A stretch of 64,000 bases of DNA from Lacisediminihabitans sp040549465 (GCF_040549465.1 NZ_JBEPTL010000004.1:124001-188000), one strand, 5' to 3'; positions 7,827 through 16,154 are shown, numbered from the stretch's first letter. Made by a program: numbers and translations. Notes: generated by a model not told the origin, from the letters alone.

Positions 7827-9179
7827 ATGTTGAATCGACTCTCTCTGCGCGCTCGTCTCACGGTCGGCAGCATCCTGATCGCGGTGGTGTTCTTCGGGGC
7901 GGCGGTCGTCGTCGTGCGGATCAATGCGAGCGCCGTCCTGAGCACGTCGGACCGTACTCTCGCCTCGGCCGATCTCGTGCCGCTCGTGTCGGAGATCGGA
8001 CGAAAACCACACAGTCCGGTCGATGATTCGGGCAAGGGGAGCCTGGTCTATGTCAGTGCACCCGACGGTGATGTACAGCTCGACTCGATGCCCGAAGAGA
8101 TCCGTTCCCGGCTTCAGCGCCGGGCGCCGGCCGACGAAGAGTTCATCGCCGGACCCGATGACTCCGGATTCATCGTTGTCGGTCGAAAGGTCGTGACCGC
8201 TGACGGCACCTGGGGGTTGTGGGCGGCACGCAGTACGGCATCAAGCGATCTTGCGATGGATTCGTTCGACCGACTTTTCGTCATCGGCGGTCTTGTGCTT
8301 GTCATCTTGTTCGGCGCCGCGTCCTGGTTGCTCGGCACCGCCGCGCTTCGTCCGGTGACTCGAATGCGGCGTCAGGCAGAGAACCTGAGCGCCGCCGAGG
8401 GAGCGGCGGGGCTCCCGCTCGGTCCTGCCCGGGACGAGATCTCCGCACTCGCTGTCACGCTGAATGCTTTCCTCAGTCGGGTGCGCGCCGCATCCGCCCG
8501 GGAGAAGCAGGTGGTCTCGGATGCCGCCCACGAGCTGCGCACACCCCTCGCGGCCCTGCGCACGCAACTCGAACTCACTCACGGGCACCTCCACGATCCC
8601 ACGATCCTTGCCGAGCAGATCGGCTCCGCTGAGCGGTCGGTGGACCGCCTCTCGTCGCTGGCGGACAACCTTCTCGCCCTCTCACGGCTGGAGGCAGGGG
8701 AGGAGGTGCACGGCTCGGCCTCTGCCGATGAACTCGCATCGGAGCTGATGGACAGCGTTGACCGCGCGCGGCTCATCGCACTCGCGAAGGACATCGACGT
8801 CTCGTTCACTCTCGACGTGCGCACACCGACGAACAGCTTTGCGCTGTCTCCCACAGGATTCTCGCGGGTCGTCGACAATCTCACCGCGAACGCTATCGTC
8901 GCAGTCCCGCCCGGGGGGAACATCACCGTCGCACTACGGATCGATGACAACGGACTCGACCTCGTGGTCGGAGACGACGGTTCGGGGATGCCGGATGACT
9001 TCGTTGGCCGCGCCTTCGATCATTTCTCCCGCGCCGACAGCTCGCGCACGGGAGAGACCGGCGGTTCCGGCCTCGGCCTTGCCCTTGTTCACGCGCTCTG
9101 CGACGCCGCCGGCGGAACCGTCGCCATCACCAACACTCACCCGGGACTCGAGGTCGAGGTGCGACTGCCCAACATGTGA
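7827..9179 (+). CDS. Membrane sensor histidine kinase
   Basis: A 450-residue kinase. Membrane segments are at about 13-31 and 150-172, with a short extracytoplasmic sensor region of about 118 residues between them. Then come a HAMP linker (TAALRPVTRMRRQAENLS), the dimerisation/phospho-acceptor helix with H235 in SDAAHELRTPLAAL, and an HATPase domain with the N box (VVDNLTANAIVA) and the glycine-rich loops GDDGSGMP and GGSGLGLALVHAL. The sensor region shows no recognisable ligand domain. It partners the response regulator four bases upstream and precedes an extracytosolic redox operon, so it may sense redox state or metals outside the membrane; this is speculation from context. Confidence 0.92.
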   Translation: MLNRLSLRARLTVGSILIAVVFFGAAVVVVRINASAVLSTSDRTLASADLVPLVSEIGRKPHSPVDDSGKGSLVYVSAPDGDVQLDSMPEEIRSRLQRRAPADEEFIAGPDDSGFIVVGRKVVTADGTWGLWAARSTASSDLAMDSFDRLFVIGGLVLVILFGAASWLLGTAALRPVTRMRRQAENLSAAEGAAGLPLGPARDEISALAVTLNAFLSRVRAASAREKQVVSDAAHELRTPLAALRTQLELTHGHLHDPTILAEQIGSAERSVDRLSSLADNLLALSRLEAGEEVHGSASADELASELMDSVDRARLIALAKDIDVSFTLDVRTPTNSFALSPTGFSRVVDNLTANAIVAVPPGGNITVALRIDDNGLDLVVGDDGSGMPDDFVGRAFDHFSRADSSRTGETGGSGLGLALVHALCDAAGGTVAITNTHPGLEVEVRLPNM

Positions 9180-9249
9180 GAACTCTCTTCCCCGCGGGGC
9201 CCAAGCTCACGGCATCCGCATAGAGTGCTCGGCGATTCTTATCACATCG

Positions 9250-9265
9250 TGAACGTTTGCTGAAC
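9250..9265 (+). promoter_or_regulatory. TGAAC direct repeat, possible response-regulator site
   Basis: TGAAC occurs at 9250-9254 and 9261-9265, exactly 11 bp apart, 15 bases before the GTG of the ferric-reductase-like gene. Tandem half-sites on one helical turn are the usual binding arrangement of OmpR/PhoB-type dimers, and such a regulator is encoded just upstream. A site this close to the start codon would overlap the ribosome-binding region or a promoter very close to the gene, which lowers confidence. Confidence 0.35.
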
Positions 9266-9280
9266 CTGTAGGGAAGACCC

Positions 9281-10696
9281 GTGACTACTGTAATGAAGAG
9301 ACCGACGCCGACGCCTGGAGCAGTTCGGCGGTTTCCGGACCGCCGTGCCGACTACCGTCGGCGCATGCGTCGATCGGATGCGATGGTCGCCACCCTCTGG
9401 GCCTCCGCGGCCGCTGCGGTCGCCCTGTTTCTCGCCTACGGCGGCACGGGAAAGTTCGGCACGATGGCCGATGCCATGACCAGTCTCGGTATCGTGGCCG
9501 GCCTGATCGGCACCGACTTCATCCTCGTGATGCTGGTGCTCGCGGCGCGGATTCCGATTGTCGACCGCACCGTCGGCCACGACCGGGCGATCGCCGTGCA
9601 TCGCTCGCTGGGTAAGCCAGCCCTCTACCTCCTGCTCGCCCATGGAGCGCTCCTGCTCATCGGATACGGCCTCAGCTCCGGCATTAATCCTTTTGCCGAG
9701 ATTGGACCGATGCTCGCGATACCGGACATGCCGCTCGCATTCGTCGGCCTCGGCCTCCTGATCGTCGTGGTGATCACCTCGCTGGTCGCGGTCCGCAGAA
9801 AGTTCAGCTACGAGGGGTGGCACCTGATACACCTGCTCAGCTACGTGGCCGTTCTCGTGGCGGTGCCTCATCAGTTGAGTGTGGGCGGACTCCTCGCCTC
9901 CGGCACCTTCGAGCGTGTCTACTGGGTCGCTCTGTACATCCTCGCTTTCGGCTCGATCGCCACTTTCCGCTTCGCTGAACCGTTCCTATCGAGCATCCAC
10001 CATCGGATCCGGGTGTCGTCGATCGAGCAGGTCGCGCCCGGCGTGGTCTCGATCACCCTTTCCGGACGACAACTCCAGTCGCTGCGGTCCGCCGGAGGCC
10101 AGTTCTTCATCTGGCGCTTCTGGACCGGACGAACCTGGTGGCACTCGCACCCGATCTCCCTCTCGGCGTTGCCTACCGACGGCGCCGCGAGGATCACCGT
10201 GCGCAACCTCGGTTCAGGAAGCGATTCGATCACGCGCGTACCTGTTGGCACTCGGGTGTGGTTCGAGGGCCCGTATGGGGTCTTCACGGATGCCGGTCGC
10301 ACCGCTCCGCGCCTGGCCGTCATCGTTGCGGGAATCGGCATCACCCCGGTGCGCGCGTTCCTGGAGGACTCGAACCTTCGACGGGGCGAAGCCACCATCC
10401 TGCTCCGCGCCTCCAGCTTGGACGAAACCTACCTCTGGGGCGAGGTCATGGCACTCGCACGGTCCAAAGGGGCGCGGCTGTACACGATGGTCGGCAGGCG
10501 CGCCACGACCGGGAGTGGATGGATGACCGAAGAAGACGCCCGACGCGGGGTCACAATCGACAGCATCTTTCCCCATCTTGCCGACTCCGACGTGTATATC
10601 TGCGGCCCGACCGCCTGGCTCGACCTCGTCGAGGCGGAGGCTACGTCCTTCGGCATCCCGAAACATCAGCTTCATACGGAAAGGTTCGACTGGTGA
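9281..10696 (+). CDS. Ferric-reductase-like transmembrane flavoprotein
   Basis: A 471-residue fusion. The N-terminal half (about 35-235) has six likely membrane helices of the ferric reductase type; His residues in VDRTVGHDRAIAVHRSLG, LLAHGALLLIGYGL, YEGWHLIHLLSY and AVPHQLS are candidates for two b hemes. The C-terminal half (about 236-471) is a ferredoxin-NADP reductase-type module: FAD contacts in WWHSHPISLSALP, NAD(P) loops in VIVAGIGITPVRAFLED and the end VYICGPTAWLDLVE. The protein should move electrons from cytoplasmic NAD(P)H across the membrane. Its stop overlaps the start of the FMN-binding protein, and ApbE follows, so the acceptor is probably that flavoprotein. An AGGGAAG ribosome site precedes the GTG start. 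Confidence 0.88.
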   Translation: MTTVMKRPTPTPGAVRRFPDRRADYRRRMRRSDAMVATLWASAAAAVALFLAYGGTGKFGTMADAMTSLGIVAGLIGTDFILVMLVLAARIPIVDRTVGHDRAIAVHRSLGKPALYLLLAHGALLLIGYGLSSGINPFAEIGPMLAIPDMPLAFVGLGLLIVVVITSLVAVRRKFSYEGWHLIHLLSYVAVLVAVPHQLSVGGLLASGTFERVYWVALYILAFGSIATFRFAEPFLSSIHHRIRVSSIEQVAPGVVSITLSGRQLQSLRSAGGQFFIWRFWTGRTWWHSHPISLSALPTDGAARITVRNLGSGSDSITRVPVGTRVWFEGPYGVFTDAGRTAPRLAVIVAGIGITPVRAFLEDSNLRRGEATILLRASSLDETYLWGEVMALARSKGARLYTMVGRRATTGSGWMTEEDARRGVTIDSIFPHLADSDVYICGPTAWLDLVEAEATSFGIPKHQLHTERFDW

Positions 10697-11211
10697 GAAT
10701 CCGACCAGCGCTCGGCGGCATCTTCGCCTCCGTCGCGATCCTCGGCATCGGGTGGCAGCTCGGGGCCGCATCGGCTGCAAGCTTCACGGCGGCCGATGCG
10801 ACAGCGACCTCGTCGACAGGAACGAGTAGTTCGCCTACACCGTCGCCGTCGACCACGAGCGGTTCGTCGACCGGTTCGGCATCCCCGTCGCCCTCAGCGA
10901 GCCCTTCTGCGTCTGCCCCTGCGACGAGCGCGGCCAGCGGCACCTATGTCGGTGCTGTCCAGTCGACGATGTACGGAGACGTGCAGGTCGAGATCGTCGT
11001 CAACTCAGGAAAAATCACCAACGTGAAGGCCCTCCACCTCACCGACCAGGGCGGGCGATCCGTCTACATAAGCAACCAGGCGGCGCCGATCCTTCGCTCA
11101 CAGGTGCTGGCAGCCCAGTCAGTACAGATCAACGGCGTGAGCGGAGCGACCTACACGACGGACGGGTACCTCAGCTCGGTCCAATCGGCAATCGACAAGG
11201 CCGGTCTGTGA
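10693..11211 (+). CDS. Exported FMN-binding domain protein, covalent flavin carrier
   Basis: A 172-residue protein starting at GTG 10693, overlapping the upstream stop by four bases. A signal or anchor segment covers residues about 6-28, then a low-complexity Ser/Thr/Pro/Ala linker (about 32-82) that looks like a cell-wall spacer, then an FMN_bind domain (about 84-172). The domain ends with INGVSGATYTTDGY (S150-G-A-T153), which matches the SGA(T/S) signature where ApbE attaches FMN through a phosphoester to Thr in NqrC/RnfG-like proteins. The next gene encodes ApbE. It is therefore likely a flavinylated electron carrier outside the membrane that takes electrons from the reductase. The upstream frame is open far into the reductase gene, but that part is out of frame with it and has no meaning. 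Confidence 0.85.
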   Translation: MRIRPALGGIFASVAILGIGWQLGAASAASFTAADATATSSTGTSSSPTPSPSTTSGSSTGSASPSPSASPSASAPATSAASGTYVGAVQSTMYGDVQVEIVVNSGKITNVKALHLTDQGGRSVYISNQAAPILRSQVLAAQSVQINGVSGATYTTDGYLSSVQSAIDKAGL

Positions 11212-11975
11212 ACCACGTCTTCCCGACCATGGGGACCGTCGCATCGCTCGATGTGCGCGGAGCCGATCTGCGACCGGACGACATCCAGGGCCTGCACGAC
11301 GTTTTCTCCGACCTCGAGGGGCGATTCTCGCTGTACCGACCAGAGACCGAACTCAGCCGAATTGCAACTGGCTCACTCGCTCTCACCGAGTCGAGCAGCG
11401 AGCTCCGTTCGACCTACGCGGCCGCGCTCGACTGGCGCCGACTCACTGACGGCGCGTTCACCCCGCACCGGCCCGACGGGGTCGTCGACCTCGACGGAAT
11501 CGTCAAAGCTCTCGCCATCGAGCGAGCGGGGCGGCTTCTTCACGAGCACGGTTTGCGTTCGTGGAGCCTCAACGTCGGCGGAGACATCCTCGTCTCAGGG
11601 TCACCAGCTGACGGCATGCCCTGGATCATGGGCATCGTGGATCCCGACGACAGGACCACCCTGCTGTGTGCCGTCGAATTGCGCGGGGCGCGTCGCGCGC
11701 TCGCAACATCGGGAACGAGTGAGCGCGGCGAGCATATCTGGCGACGGTCCGATGTCGTGAGCGACCTCGTCCAGGCATCCGTCGTAGCGGACGACATCGT
11801 CAGCGCGGACGTGCTCGCGACCGCAATCCTGGCCGGCGGCAGCTCCTTCCTCGCCGAAGCGACCCAACGCTGGTCGATCGATGTCTGTGCTATCGGCCGC
11901 GACGGTTCGATAGCGATGACCCCCGGTCTGCATGACTCACTCGTGGCCGAGGCCGCACCGGTTCCGGGCGGTTGA
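11208..11975 (+). CDS. apbE: FAD:protein FMN transferase (ApbE)
   Basis: A 255-residue protein starting at a GTG that overlaps the FMN-binding gene's stop. ApbE motifs are present: VFPTMGTVASLDV at the N-terminus, the dimer-helix SLYRPETELSRI, DLDGIVKALAIERA, LNVGGDILVSG for FAD binding, and ATSGTSERGEHI followed by VSADVLATAILAGG near the metal site. ApbE transfers FMN from FAD to a Thr or Ser of partner proteins outside the membrane. At 255 residues it is shorter than many homologues (about 300-350), and no signal peptide or lipobox is visible, so its location is uncertain; some actinobacterial forms lack a classical signal. Operon position ties it to the SGAT-bearing protein before it. Confidence 0.9.
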   Translation: MNHVFPTMGTVASLDVRGADLRPDDIQGLHDVFSDLEGRFSLYRPETELSRIATGSLALTESSSELRSTYAAALDWRRLTDGAFTPHRPDGVVDLDGIVKALAIERAGRLLHEHGLRSWSLNVGGDILVSGSPADGMPWIMGIVDPDDRTTLLCAVELRGARRALATSGTSERGEHIWRRSDVVSDLVQASVVADDIVSADVLATAILAGGSSFLAEATQRWSIDVCAIGRDGSIAMTPGLHDSLVAEAAPVPGG

Positions 11976-12019
11976 CAGACAACCTGGCAGCAGGCGACAT
12001 CGGTTGCCAGAAAATCGTC

Positions 12020-12037
12020 ATCGTCTGCTGAGACGAT
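12020..12037 (+). terminator. Hairpin after the ApbE operon
   Basis: ATCGTCT (12020-12026) and AGACGAT (12031-12037) form a perfect 7-bp stem with a GCTG loop, 44 bases after the apbE stop, followed by TCCTC. A plausible weak terminator separating the redox operon from the stress island. Confidence 0.4.
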
Positions 12038-12118
12038 TCCTCATCGCGCCCGCAGCGACTCCTGCACCCGAAGTGCGGCGCGCACGGCAGCGAGGCGCCC
12101 TGGCGGCCCGAAACATTC

Positions 12119-12133
12119 AGGGTCGAAAGTCCT
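12119..12133. promoter_or_regulatory. DosR/DevR-like box upstream of usp
   Basis: AGGGTCGAAAGTCCT; on the other strand AGGACTTTCGACCCT. It resembles the mycobacterial DosR palindrome (GGGACTT..GTCCC type) and the other boxes of this window. It ends 34 bases before the start of the universal stress protein gene, and a DevR-type regulator is encoded at 18835-19476. Confidence 0.6.
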
Positions 12134-12167
12134 GCTCCCCAGCCGCTACCAGAGGTGGACTGAGGTC

Positions 12168-12698
12168 ATGAATCAGACAACAGAGCAAGCTGCGATCCCC
12201 ACCCATCTTGTGAGCGATCCCGAGGGGGTGCGCTATGAGCCGTTCTCGGTCGCCACAACCTCACCCACCATCGCACCTTCGCTTGCGCCTCGAACCGGTC
12301 GAGTTGTTGTCGGATTGGATGGCTCCGACTCCTCCATCGCGGCGCTGCACCGCGGCATCCGCATCGCGAGCGCACTGAACACGACGCTGGAGACAGTGAC
12401 ATCGTGGCGGTATCCCTCAGGTTACGCCGACGGCGGGATGGAGTACTCGCCGTACAACGATGCGGAATCCATCCGATCCGACGCGATCAGCACCGTTTTC
12501 ACAGACGGGGTGCCGGACTGGTTCACCAGTGTTTCTCGCGAAGGAAATGCGGCTCAGGTGCTGGTCGACGAGAGCCGTGGCGCCGAAATGCTCATCGTCG
12601 GCAGTCGTGGCCACGGTGGCGTCGCGGGCCTCCTGCTCGGCTCCGTGAGCGCTGTCTGCGCAGAGCACGCCACCTGCCCCGTGCTGATCATCCACTGA
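12168..12698 (+). CDS. Universal stress protein, single UspA domain
   Basis: A 176-residue protein with an N-terminal extension of about 42 residues and one Usp domain (about 43-176): RVVVGLDGSDSSIAALHRGIRIA at its start and the ATP-binding loop VGSRGHGGVAGLLLGSVSAVCAEH near the end, matching the G-x2-G-x9-G-(S/T) nucleotide motif. ATP-binding Usp proteins are strongly induced by hypoxia and stationary phase in DosR regulons. A DosR-like box lies just upstream, and a GAGGTC sequence precedes the ATG. It is followed by a decayed glutamate decarboxylase gene. Confidence 0.92.
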   Translation: MNQTTEQAAIPTHLVSDPEGVRYEPFSVATTSPTIAPSLAPRTGRVVVGLDGSDSSIAALHRGIRIASALNTTLETVTSWRYPSGYADGGMEYSPYNDAESIRSDAISTVFTDGVPDWFTSVSREGNAAQVLVDESRGAEMLIVGSRGHGGVAGLLLGSVSAVCAEHATCPVLIIH

Positions 12699-12719
12699 AT
12701 ATTCCGCGCACCGACGAAC

Positions 12720-13250
12720 ATGTTGCCGCTTGTCGAGCAGGAGCCGCGAGAGATCTATCAGTTGGTCACCGACTAGCTGATGCTCGATGGAGTGGCTCGA
12801 ATGAACCTCGCCACTTTCTGCACCACCTGGGTGGAGCCAGAAGTGCGCCAGTTCATGGCCGATTCGATCGACAAGAACATCGCCGACAAAGACGAGTACC
12901 CACAGACGGCAGAGTTGGAGGCGCGCTGCGTGCACATGCTCGCCGATCTCTTCAACGCGCCCAGCTCGATGACAACTGTCGGCACCTCGACCACCGGGTC
13001 AAGTGAAGCGGCCATTGCTCAGTGCGATGAAAACACTATCGCCGTAGTCGTCACTTTCGGCCAGACCTTCACTGGCAAGTTCGAAGACGTCGAGGCGATC
13101 AGCCTCGCTCTTGACGACCTTCAGGCGCGCACCGGCCTTGATATTCCGATTCATCTGGATGCCGCAAGCGGAGGTTTTGTCGCGCCGTTTTGTGCGCCAT
13201 CCCTGAACTGGGATTTCCGTCTTCCGAGAGTCGGGCCTGTGTCGAGCTGA
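12720..13250 (+). pseudogene. gadB: Glutamate decarboxylase remnant
   Basis: Reading from the ATG at 12720, the frame gives REIYQLVTD, then an in-frame TAG (12774-12776) where family members have Glu, then LMLDGVARMNLATFCTTW, EVRQFMADSIDKN and DEYPQTAELEARCVHMLADL, all typical of GadA/GadB-type decarboxylases. After STTGSSEA the sequence jumps directly to CDENTIAVVV, an internal in-frame deletion of roughly 70 residues, and after IHLDAASGGFVAPFCAP and WDFRLPRV the frame ends, so the PLP-binding SGHK lysine and the C-terminal half are missing. Three independent lesions make this a dead gene. GAG to TAG is a single-base change. Its place after usp in a stress island fits an acid- or hypoxia-response role once held. 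Confidence 0.88.
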
Positions 13251-13286
13251 TGGGCGTGGCTCGTTCGCCGCACGCGATCCGTCGAA

Positions 13287-13700
13287 TCAGGTGAAGAATT
13301 GCGCGGCCACAACCGATCGGGGTGCCTGAATCGGGCTCGGATTCGCTACCACGACGCGGAGGTCGTCCGGATCACGTCCCTCGACGAAGGTGATTCCGTC
13401 CACGACGCGGGTGTCACGGTAACATCCTTCGTTCTTCAACGCGGTGGCGAAAAGGGCCAGTTCGTCCGCGGTCTCGGTCGCCCACATCAGACCCTGGTTG
13501 CCGATCGCGCCGAGCGGATGACTCGCACGCCGGCCTCGGGCAATGACGTAGATCTGGAAGCCGCCGGGAGCGAGCAGCAGCGCAGAATCGGCCTCCTGAA
13601 CGGTCGCTCGGCATCCCAGTACCCGGGTATAAAAATCGACTGAGGGTTTCAACTCGGTCACAAAGAGAACCGAGGACGTGACGGTCGCGCGATAGCTCAT
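13287..13700 (-). CDS. VOC-family (glyoxalase/bleomycin-resistance fold) protein
   Basis: A 137-residue protein beginning SYRATVTSSVLFV. The pattern of a VOC module is clear: LKPSVDFYTRVLGCRA after the first strand, LLLAPGGFQIYVIARG, and the second half with TADELALFATALKNEG and DGITFVEGRDPDDLRVVVANP. Metal-ligand His residues of classical glyoxalase I are not evident, so function is open. The ATG at 13698-13700 is preferred because an AAGGAG ribosome site lies 6 bases before it; an upstream in-frame start at 13748 would bury that site. Confidence 0.8.
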   Translation of the reverse strand: MSYRATVTSSVLFVTELKPSVDFYTRVLGCRATVQEADSALLLAPGGFQIYVIARGRRASHPLGAIGNQGLMWATETADELALFATALKNEGCYRDTRVVDGITFVEGRDPDDLRVVVANPSPIQAPRSVVAAQFFT

Positions 13701-14043
13701 GCTTGGCTCCTTCGAGCTGTCGAGACTCGGCGCCCTATCGGACATCACGGTCAGCCAACCGAATCGATGACTCGAATGTCGCGATCATGATCATGTTCCC
13801 AGCAAGGGCAAGATCGATATTTGTCGGGTCAACTCTCGCCCGAGACGCCCGGTGCGTCTCACCCATCACCGCGCCGCTGGGTATCGGGCCTGGGCCGGGA
13901 TTTGTCAAGAGAAGCATTGTGGGCGTCCTGCCTGTCGCGGGAAATTGCGGCAAGCGAATCTGCTTGTCGGTGTCTCCAAGTCAAACGTGCCCGGAGAGGC
14001 AGTCCTAGAGTCCAAGGTCCCAGGGGCGCTCGCGGTGCAGCCT
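13701..14043. other. Non-coding or decayed stretch between the VOC gene and sulP
   Basis: No convincing gene is seen. A minus-strand frame at 13735-13953 (72 codons, TTG start, internal ATG at 13917) has no family resemblance and no good ribosome site, but a DosR-like box lies 55 bases before it, the same spacing as in front of real genes nearby. It may be the remnant of a small regulon gene. Confidence 0.4.
14008..14021. promoter_or_regulatory. DosR-like box, diverged
   Basis: GAGTCCAAGGTCCC; on the other strand GGGACCTTGGACTC. The GGGACCTT half is strong, the second half degenerate. It lies just after the sulP stop and points to the decayed stretch or, 308 bases away, to the VOC gene. Confidence 0.4.
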
Positions 14044-15696
14044 TCATCGGGACCGTGGTAGGGGCTGGGGTCTGCGCTGTACGTGGCTGCGCGCATGATT
14101 GATCGCGGCATCAAGGTCGCCGAACAGGTGGTTCTGATGCCTCAGCGAGCTCATCACGCCGACCGCGGTAGCAAGCCTCATGTGCCGCGGCTGGATGCCC
14201 TTCACGAGCACCGTGACGCCACGACGCTCGAGCCGGGAGATCATTTCCGTGATCACGCGGGCCCCAGTTGCATCCAACACCTGCAGTTGGGACATGCGGA
14301 TGATGACAACGGAGACTTCGCTGATCTGGCTCACCCGCGCGAGCATCCGGTCGGCTGCGCCGAAGAAGAGAGCGCCATCCAGTCGGAACAATGCGATGTG
14401 TTCATCACCCGCAACGGCGATGCCGGGTAGCTCTTCGCGATGGACGCTGCCCGATTGCGACAGGGTTCTCAGCGCGAAGAAAGCGGCGACGGCGATCCCG
14501 ATGCCGACCGCGACGATGAGATCGAAGGACACCGTGATGAGTGCCGTGATGATGAAGACAACGGTGTCGGAACGAGTCGATCCAAGCACGCTTCGCACGG
14601 TTGCCACCGAGATCATCCGGATCGCAGTCACCATCAGTACGCCGGCGAGAGCCGCGAGCGGCACCTCGGACACAATGCCTGTGGCAAGGTAGACCACTCC
14701 GATAAGCACGACGGCGTGAACGATTGCGGCGATCCGTGACCGCCCGCCCGATCGAACATTGACTGCAGTGCGGGCTATCGCTCCGGTCGCGGGCATTCCA
14801 CCGAAGAATCCGGAGGCGATCGATGCCAGCCCTTGACCGACGAGTTCGCGATCCGCGTCGTACGGCCCTGTGTCCGAGAGGGAAGCGGCGACCCGTGCTG
14901 ACAGCAGGGACTCGATCGCCGCGAGCGCGGCGACGGTCAGCGCAGGCCCCACGAGTGACCCGAGGACCGATGGGTCGAATAATGGGACAGACGGCGCGGG
15001 GAGCGACCCGGGCAGTGCGCCGATACGCGCCAGCGGAAGATTCGCGACGTTGGCGACCACTGAGACGACAATGATGGCGATGATCGATCCGGGAAGCCGC
15101 GGGTGGATGCGCGGGGCCAGCACCATGACAAGCACCACAACCACGACAGCCGCCATCGGCCACACCACCAGCGTCCAGTCGATCGCGGCGAAGGATTCGA
15201 TCTCCGCAACAGCCGTGTTGCTGTTCGACCCCGGTTTTGTTCCGAACGCCGCCGGCACCTGCTGAAGGAAGATGATCACCGCGATACCGAGGGTGAAGCC
15301 TTCGATGACCGGCCAGGGAATATAGGAGACAACTCGCCCGAGTTTCAGAATGCCGCCGACGAGGACCACAACGCCGGCCATCAGGCTCACCACGGCTACC
15401 ACGCCCGGTCCGTGTATCGCGACGATGGGGCCGAGAACCACCACCATCGCGCCGGTCGGCCCCGATACCTGAATGTTCGAACCGCCGAACACGGCCGCGA
15501 TAATGCCTGCGACGATCGCGGTCACGATTCCGCTTTCGGCCCCGGCACCCGAGCTCACGCCGAAGGCCAGCGCGAGTGGAAGTGCCACGATCCCGACGGT
15601 CGCGCCGGCAATCAGATCTGCACGCCAGGTACGCCGCGCAGAGCGATAGTCCGCCCAGCTCGGCAGAAGAGAGCGGGCATATCGAGTCGCCCTCAC
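14044..15696 (-). CDS. SulP-family anion permease with STAS domain
   Basis: A 550-residue membrane protein. About 12 hydrophobic segments fill residues 30-410, including the SulP signatures LIAGATVGIVALPLALAFG, VFGGSNIQVSGPTGAMVVV and FFGGMPATGAIARTAVNVRSG. A C-terminal STAS domain (about 430-535) has ALFRLDGALFFGAADRM and VIIRMSQLQVLDATGARVI, with the conserved core but without a certain phosphorylation site. SulP transporters carry sulfate, bicarbonate, or other anions by symport; substrate cannot be assigned here. The gene starts inside the stop of the ArsR-type regulator (ATGA overlap), and CtaF precedes that, so the three form one operon. No carbonic anhydrase is adjacent, which gives no help for bicarbonate. 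Confidence 0.92.
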   Translation of the reverse strand: MRATRYARSLLPSWADYRSARRTWRADLIAGATVGIVALPLALAFGVSSGAGAESGIVTAIVAGIIAAVFGGSNIQVSGPTGAMVVVLGPIVAIHGPGVVAVVSLMAGVVVLVGGILKLGRVVSYIPWPVIEGFTLGIAVIIFLQQVPAAFGTKPGSNSNTAVAEIESFAAIDWTLVVWPMAAVVVVVLVMVLAPRIHPRLPGSIIAIIVVSVVANVANLPLARIGALPGSLPAPSVPLFDPSVLGSLVGPALTVAALAAIESLLSARVAASLSDTGPYDADRELVGQGLASIASGFFGGMPATGAIARTAVNVRSGGRSRIAAIVHAVVLIGVVYLATGIVSEVPLAALAGVLMVTAIRMISVATVRSVLGSTRSDTVVFIITALITVSFDLIVAVGIGIAVAAFFALRTLSQSGSVHREELPGIAVAGDEHIALFRLDGALFFGAADRMLARVSQISEVSVVIIRMSQLQVLDATGARVITEMISRLERRGVTVLVKGIQPRHMRLATAVGVMSSLRHQNHLFGDLDAAINHARSHVQRRPQPLPRSR

Positions 15697-16154
15697 CGGT
15701 GTACTTCGCCGTCGTCCACGCCTCGCTGTGCCACGACATCGGGCAGATTAACCGTCGATACGAGCTGCTCCTGCGTGCGTTCGAGAATTCTCACAAGGAG
15801 TGCTCGCGAAACAGACAACAGTCCGGCAACTTCTGGATAGGCCAGCCGGTAGAAGACCTGACTCGCGCGCCTTTCCGCGACCACGAGATTGTGTCGCCGT
15901 AGTACGGACAGATGCTGTGAGAGATGCGATGCCTCGAGCCCGGTATCGGTCAGGAGGTCCGCCACTGAAACGGTGGGCGAGGCCGCGAGCACCTCGAGCA
16001 CACGAACCCGTACCGGGTGGGAGAGGCCCTTGAAGAGGTTGGCCTTGACTTCGTAGAGCGGGCGGTGGGCATCCGTATACTGGTCCATTCCGTCACGATT
16101 CCATGGATACTTCATTTCATCAACTTGTGAAGCGTCGATCGCTGTGAAACTCAT
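15693..16154 (-). CDS. ArsR-type winged-helix regulator
   Basis: A 153-residue protein if translated from the ATG at 16152-16154, which overlaps the ctaF stop by four bases. The ArsR winged helix covers about residues 35-115: LFKGLSHPVRVRVLEVLAA, then the recognition part LTDTGLEASHLSQHLSVLRRHN, then the wing LVVAERRASQVFYRLAYPEV. No CxC metal-binding motif is in the recognition helix, so it is not a classical metal sensor; two later starts (KYPWNR, DQYTDA) are possible. It lies between CtaF and SulP in one operon and may control that operon or sense the ion moved by SulP. Confidence 0.85.
   Translation of the reverse strand: MSFTAIDASQVDEMKYPWNRDGMDQYTDAHRPLYEVKANLFKGLSHPVRVRVLEVLAASPTVSVADLLTDTGLEASHLSQHLSVLRRHNLVVAERRASQVFYRLAYPEVAGLLSVSRALLVRILERTQEQLVSTVNLPDVVAQRGVDDGEVHR

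Noticed and set aside
10138..10692. Open frame upstream of the FMN-binding gene
   Set aside because: It is out of frame with the well-conserved reductase gene and has an Arg/Pro/His-rich shadow composition. The signal segment starts at 10693.
13735..13953. 72-codon minus-strand frame as a real gene
   Set aside because: No recognisable domain and a poor TTG start; kept only as a possible remnant in the region note.
14405..15739. 444-codon minus-strand frame over sulP
   Set aside because: Shadow of the SulP gene in another frame; Arg-rich without family resemblance, whereas the SulP frame has all signatures.
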